This document shows, in pieces, positions 60,555-64,000 of a DNA stretch of 64,000 nt. Positions within the stretch are counted from its first letter, which is position 1. Each line of letters starts with the position of its first letter. A program made the translations under genes and the position numbers. This DNA is from Bacillota bacterium. Lineage in GTDB: Bacteria > Bacillota > Bacilli > Paenibacillales > Paenibacillaceae. The DNA is taken from NCBI GenBank assembly GCA_023391635.1, contig JAEWAQ010000069.1, forward strand, positions 45,402 through 109,401, given 5' to 3'. Below the pieces are notes generated by a model that was not told where the DNA came from, did no database searches, and saw only the letters and a program-made list of their open reading frames with translations.

Positions 60555-61304
60555 ATGGCATTCGATTTGACGGGCAAGACGGCGCTCGTAACCGGCACTT
60601 CTGGCGGCATCGGACAAGCAATCGCGATCGGGCTGGCGGAAGCGGGCGCGCAGATCGTCGCGGTATCCGCGTCGAACAGCGACGAGACGGTCGCCGCCAT
60701 TCACGCGCTGGGCGGCAAGGCGGAGCAGATTTCCGCTGATCTGAGCGATGCGGACGGATTGAATTCGCTATTCGCGCAGGCAATCGGCTTTTTCGGGCGC
60801 ATCGACATTCTGGTGAACAATGCAGGCACGATCCGCCGGACGCCGGCCGCCGACCATGCGCGGCAGGATTTCGAAGACGTAATCCGTCTGAATTTGAACA
60901 GTGTGTTTTATTTGAGTCAACTGGCGGGACGCCACATGATCGAACGAGGCAGCGGCAAAATCATAAATATCGCCTCGATGCTATCGTTCCAGGGCGGCAT
61001 CAATGTGCCCGGTTACACGGCCAGCAAGCATGCAGTCGCCGGACTGACCAAGGCGCTGGCCAACGAGTGGGCGAGCAAGGGGATCCAGGCGAATGCGATC
61101 GCGCCGGGTTACATCGAGACACGCAATACCGCTGCGCTCATCGCTGATAAGGCTCGTTACAAAGCGATCTTGGAACGGATTCCGGCTGGACGCTGGGGCA
61201 AGCCCGAGGATTTGAAAGGTCCGTCTGTGTTTCTGGCTTCATCGGCTTCGGATTATCTAAATGGACACGTGTTATGCGTGGATGGAGGTTGGATGGCAAG
61301 ATGA
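60555..61304 (+). CDS. kduD: 2-deoxy-D-gluconate 3-dehydrogenase / 2,5-diketo-3-deoxygluconate reductase
   Basis: A 249-residue short-chain dehydrogenase with T-G-T-S-G-G-I-G, N-N-A-G-T-I-R-R and the catalytic Y-x-x-x-K (G-Y-T-A-S-K-H). N-N-A-G-x-I-R-R is characteristic of KduD, which reduces 2,5-diketo-3-deoxygluconate to KDG. Start ATG 60555 with AGAGGGGG; a TTG at 60549 is less likely. It acts before KdgK and KdgA. Confidence 0.88.
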   Translation: MAFDLTGKTALVTGTSGGIGQAIAIGLAEAGAQIVAVSASNSDETVAAIHALGGKAEQISADLSDADGLNSLFAQAIGFFGRIDILVNNAGTIRRTPAADHARQDFEDVIRLNLNSVFYLSQLAGRHMIERGSGKIINIASMLSFQGGINVPGYTASKHAVAGLTKALANEWASKGIQANAIAPGYIETRNTAALIADKARYKAILERIPAGRWGKPEDLKGPSVFLASSASDYLNGHVLCVDGGWMAR

Positions 61305-61960
61305 AAGAGACTCGCAAGCTTTCCGAATTGCTGCAATCGCTCGCCGAGCAGAAGATTGTGGCAATCATTCGCGGCATCGATGCAGACAAAGGTGATCGGA
61401 CCGCTCAGGCGCTGTACGAGGGCGGAATCGTCTTCCTGGAAGTGACGCTCAATACGGATGGCGCGCTGGACATGATTTCACGGTTCCGCTCGCAGTATGA
61501 GGGCAAGATGAGAATCGGCGCGGGCACCGTGCTCGACCTGGCGCAAGCCAAGGAAGCGGAAGCTGCCGGGGCGGAATATATCATCTCCCCGAACCTGGAC
61601 GAGGAAGTCGTCACCTATTGTGCCGGTCGAGGGCTGGAAATCTGCCCCGGTACGATGACACCTTCGGAAATTGTCCGTGCCTACAAGCTGGGAGCGGGAG
61701 CCGTGAAGGTGTTTCCGATGGGCAGCCTTGGCGTCGGTTATTTGAAGGAAATCCGCGCGCCGCTGAACCACATTCCGATGGTGGCGACGGGCGGCGTCAA
61801 TTTGCAGAACATTCGCACCGTGCTGGATGCAGGAGCGATCGCGGTCGGGCTTGGCGGTAATCTCGTCGACAAGAAGCTGATCGCGGAAGGCAAGTTCGAT
61901 GAGCTGCGTCAGCTCGCGCAAGCCTATTCCGACGAAGTGCGGGGCGTGAAGCGCGCATGA
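61301..61960 (+). CDS. kdgA: KDPG/KHG aldolase (bifunctional 4-hydroxy-2-oxoglutarate aldolase)
   Basis: A 219-residue class I aldolase. E in F-L-E-V-T-L, the G-A-G-T-V-L segment and Schiff-base lysine in A-V-K-V-F-P are the family markers. It cleaves 2-keto-3-deoxy-6-phosphogluconate to pyruvate and glyceraldehyde 3-phosphate. Starts inside the last codons of kduD (ATGA overlap) and overlaps the kinase gene region. Confidence 0.92.
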   Translation: MKETRKLSELLQSLAEQKIVAIIRGIDADKGDRTAQALYEGGIVFLEVTLNTDGALDMISRFRSQYEGKMRIGAGTVLDLAQAKEAEAAGAEYIISPNLDEEVVTYCAGRGLEICPGTMTPSEIVRAYKLGAGAVKVFPMGSLGVGYLKEIRAPLNHIPMVATGGVNLQNIRTVLDAGAIAVGLGGNLVDKKLIAEGKFDELRQLAQAYSDEVRGVKRA

Positions 61961-62007
61961 GCGGGGGGGCGGAAGCAGTCAAGAACGATCAGGTCAAGGA
62001 GAGGAAT

Positions 62008-63099
62008 GTGAGCGTGAACGCGGAGGACGCGGGGATGGGTGCAAGCGCGGGCGCGGATGATGTCGTTCGGGCGATTGAAGCGAACGCGGACGAATCGCAA
62101 AGCGGTCAAGGGACTGCAGCATCGTCCCCTGAGATCGATGTTGTAACGATCGGAGAGAGCATGATCCTGATGCAGCCTCTGACCGAAGGGCCGCTCGCCT
62201 ACACGCCGCTGTTCACCCGCTCGATCGCGGGAGCGGAGTCGAACGTGGCGATCGGCTTGTCCCGACTCGGACGCCGGGTGCGGTGGATCGGGCGGCTCGG
62301 CGCCGACCCGTTCGGCGACATGATCGCTTCGACGTTGGCCGGGGAAGGCATCGACGTCTCCTGCGTCGAGCGGGATCCACAGCATCCGACCGCGATCTAC
62401 TTCAAGGAATTCAAAGGATACGGCGATCCGAACGTGTACTACTACCGCAAGGGCTCAGCCGCTAGCCGGCTAGCGCCGGAGCACGTGCGGCCGGAGTGGT
62501 TAGCCGGAGCCCGGCACCTGCACGTCACTGGCATTACGCCCGCGCTCGGGTCGCACACGGCGGACGCGGTCCGCGAGGCGATGACGCAAGCCCGCAAGCA
62601 GGGGATGACCGTCTCGTTCGATCCGAACCTGCGGCGCAAGCTGTGGACCGAGGAGGAAGCGCGCCGCACGCTGCTGTCGCTCATTCCGTTGTGCGACCTA
62701 TTCCTGCCGGGACTGGACGAAGCGGAGTTCCTGCTGGGCGAGAAGCCGGAAGAGCAATACGGCCCGAGCTTCGCGCAGATGGGACCGAAGGCGGTCGTGC
62801 TTAAGTTGGGCGAACGTGGCGCGACCGGTTACTTGGATGGACAGACGATTCCGGTCGAGCCTTATCGCGTGAGCCGGATTGTCGACACAGTCGGCGCGGG
62901 CGACGCTTTCGCCGCCGGGCTGCTGTCGGTGTATCTGGAGGAAGGCGGCAGCTTGACGGTTGACCGCTTCGAGCGGGCGATCCGCACGGCCGCCACGATG
63001 GGCGCGCTTGCCACGCAATATCGCGGCGATTGGGAAGGATTGCCCAAAGCCGCCGAACTCGAGCGCCTCATGGCGGGCGGCAAGGACGTTACGCGTTAA
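62008..63099 (+). CDS. kdgK: 2-keto-3-deoxygluconate kinase (PfkB family)
   Basis: A sugar kinase of the ribokinase family, 363 residues from GTG 62008. Substrate-end motif G-E-S-M-I-L-M-Q-P and the PfkB signature D-T-V-G-A-G-D-A-F-A-A-G with the catalytic Asp are present. ATG 61957, overlapping kdgA, would add 17 residues, but GTG 62008 has AAGGAG six bases ahead. Either way the protein carries a non-conserved, Ala/Asp-rich extension of about 40 residues before the fold. It phosphorylates KDG for the KdgA step. Confidence 0.88.
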   Translation: MSVNAEDAGMGASAGADDVVRAIEANADESQSGQGTAASSPEIDVVTIGESMILMQPLTEGPLAYTPLFTRSIAGAESNVAIGLSRLGRRVRWIGRLGADPFGDMIASTLAGEGIDVSCVERDPQHPTAIYFKEFKGYGDPNVYYYRKGSAASRLAPEHVRPEWLAGARHLHVTGITPALGSHTADAVREAMTQARKQGMTVSFDPNLRRKLWTEEEARRTLLSLIPLCDLFLPGLDEAEFLLGEKPEEQYGPSFAQMGPKAVVLKLGERGATGYLDGQTIPVEPYRVSRIVDTVGAGDAFAAGLLSVYLEEGGSLTVDRFERAIRTAATMGALATQYRGDWEGLPKAAELERLMAGGKDVTR

Positions 63100-63120
63100 C
63101 TTGGATTAGCTGCAGAAGGG

Positions 63121-63161
63121 CGATTTCCCGGGATTCGATCAGGAGGAAATCGTCTTTCTTC
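63121..63161 (+). terminator. Terminator of the uronate operon
   Basis: CGATTTCC (63121-63128) and GGAAATCG (63145-63152) form a stem that is followed by TCTTTCTTC. It lies 20 bases after the kdgK stop. Confidence 0.7.
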
Positions 63162-63177
63162 ATGCTTCCCGCCAACC

Positions 63178-63315
63178 CGCGATAGCGTACTGCAGTTCCT
63201 CTGTTTGCCCGTCATCGGGCGAACCGCTCGCGATAGCGCACCGCAGCTCCGCTGTTTGCCCGCCACCCGGCGAACCGCCCGCGATAACGCACTGCATTTC
63301 CGCTGTTTACTCTCC
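63178..63315. repeat. Tandem repeat, 51-bp period, 2.7 copies
   Basis: CGCGATAGCG-type units start at 63178, 63229 and 63280, each containing CTGTTTGCCCG and GGCGAACC. The first two units carry short GC hairpins. No gene is seen in 63162-63692; the ORFs drawn through it follow the repeats or are unsupported. Confidence 0.85.
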
Positions 63316-63399
63316 AATGCTCTGTCGCCGAATGGGTGGAAGCGGCTTGGTCGGGGTGAATTGGCAATGTTCTGTCGTCAAATGGGCGGAAGCGGCTAG
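63315..63399. repeat. Tandem repeat, 50-bp period, 1.7 copies
   Basis: CAATGCTCTGTCGCCGAATG (63315) and its variant CAATGTTCTGTCGTCAAATG (63365) are exactly 50 bases apart and both run on into GGAAGCGGCT. It directly follows the 51-bp array but has a different sequence. Confidence 0.85.
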
Positions 63400-63692
63400 G
63401 GAGGAAAGGTAGCTTATGCCCTGCAGTAGGCTTTCATTTTCGTTCCTGAGCGAAGGGGATATCGGCAGAATGCGGATCGCGGCGAAGGGACGATCACTCG
63501 GGCAAGTAGAAGTCAATCAGTCTATCAATCTTGCCGAGAGGACGCCTTCTTCAAGCAACGAAGGTGATAAGGGGGTGGTGAATCGGCGACATCCGTGAAA
63601 TACTTGTAGAAAATCATTGCATCTCCCACCCATTTCCCATCATATGTGTTAAAATAAAATGGAACGTATGTTTGGTTTTTGGGGGTGGTGGT

Positions 63693-64000
63693 GTGTCAAA
63701 GCCAACATATCGAACATATCAAGTATGGATCAAGCCCGGTCATCGACTGTATGTCTACGCGGATCGGATGTGCCGAGAAGCGAAGAACTTGCATAACACG
63801 ACGAACTTTTATATCCGCCAAGTGTTTACGGCCCTCCGCCAAGACGAGCCCCTTCAGCCCTTGCAGCAACAAATCATGGACACGTTGCAGGCGAACATCG
63901 GCTTGATGAACGAACGTCAACTGGAAGCCCATCAGAAGAGACTTCGGAAGCAACTTCTGAAACCGGCCGACCAGCGCAAGGACTCGCATTGCCGCCTGTT
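63693..64000 (+). CDS. tnpB: TnpB/IS605 OrfB-type RNA-guided nuclease (3' partial)
   Basis: The N-terminal 102 residues of a TnpB-like protein run to the window edge from GTG 63693, with GGGGGTGG directly ahead. The helical start (P-G-H-R-L-Y-V-Y-A-D-R-M-C, A-K-N-L-H-N-T-T-N-F-Y-I-R-Q) is the pattern of OrfB proteins; the RuvC-like residues lie beyond the window. No tnpA (Y1 transposase) is found upstream, so the element may be an IS1341-like, transposase-less one. Its left end is not clearly visible. Confidence 0.75.
   Translation, partial: MSKPTYRTYQVWIKPGHRLYVYADRMCREAKNLHNTTNFYIRQVFTALRQDEPLQPLQQQIMDTLQANIGLMNERQLEAHQKRLRKQLLKPADQRKDSHCRL

Noticed and set aside
63416..63598. 60-codon ORF with a possible ribosome site
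   Set aside because: Composition and length give no sign of a protein, and the region is next to degenerate repeats. I treat it as non-coding.
63679..63906. 75-codon plus-strand ORF at the tnpB start
   Set aside because: It is out of frame with the TnpB-like sequence starting at GTG 63693, which matches the family; the other frame encodes nothing recognisable.

Overview
The window looks like a plant cell-wall sugar-utilisation island from a GC-rich Gram-positive bacterium, most likely a Paenibacillaceae member (Paenibacillus or Cohnella type). This rests on strong AGGAGG-type ribosome binding sites, lipobox-type binding proteins, LplB/YtcP-type permeases without their own ATPase, a YesM/YesN two-component pair, membrane-anchored AraC regulators, a putative holin-like toxin and many AraC-type regulators. 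The species call is an inference; no rRNA or tRNA gene was seen.

Layout. 1-4.7 kb: end of an alpha/beta hydrolase, a phytanoyl-CoA dioxygenase-type gene divergent from an AraC regulator, an EamA exporter, then a repeat-rich intergenic region with a candidate structured RNA ahead of a permuted NlpC/P60-like gene. 5.0-17.6 kb: a TIM-barrel isomerase/Gfo-Idh-MocA fusion, sugar ABC permeases, a YesM/YesN pair, binding lipoprotein, amidohydrolase, isomerase, oxidoreductase and second isomerase. 17.8-34.6 kb: two parallel modules, each with two permeases and a lipoprotein, bracketed by two related membrane AraC regulators; the second module continues with a large unassigned glycosidase-like protein, an HpaI-type aldolase, a YhcH/YiaL protein and a D-2-hydroxyacid dehydrogenase. 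34.7-40.1 kb: LacI regulator with a perfect operator, sialidase-fold protein, DapA-family aldolase, GNAT and oxidoreductase. 40.2-46.7 kb: ArsR plus two SRPBCC proteins, AraC regulators, isomerase, AbrB-type membrane protein and oxidoreductase. 46.9-55.6 kb: an autoregulated Phd-Phd-Uma2 fusion, GH127 and GH51 arabinofuranosidases with AraC and ROK regulators. 55.6-64 kb: a type I toxin-like locus, an oxidative deoxysugar cassette (aldo/keto reductase, dehydrogenase, lactonase), the unsaturated-uronate operon (kdgF-like cupin, dead kduI, DeoR regulator, kduD, kdgA, kdgK), more tandem repeats and the start of a tnpB.

How the genes fit together (inference): oligosaccharides from arabinan, pectin or related polymers enter through three ABC importers that must share an ATPase encoded elsewhere, are trimmed by cytoplasmic GH51, GH127 and unassigned hydrolases, and are modified by four Gfo/Idh/MocA and four TIM-barrel isomerase domains. 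The uronate branch ends in KduD, KdgK and KdgA. At least five local relics (dapA end, kduI, a 52.3 kb frameshifted fragment, an alpha-galactosidase-like tail, tandem repeats) show that the island has been repeatedly rearranged.

The least ordinary items are the double-antitoxin/Uma2 fusion with its palindromic operator (46.86-47.89 kb), the isomerase-oxidoreductase fusion joined by 8-residue repeats (5.0-7.1 kb), the putative structured RNA at 3.96-4.12 kb, four unrelated intergenic arrays that all repeat at 50-51 bp, and the holin-like toxin locus at 55.6-55.9 kb.
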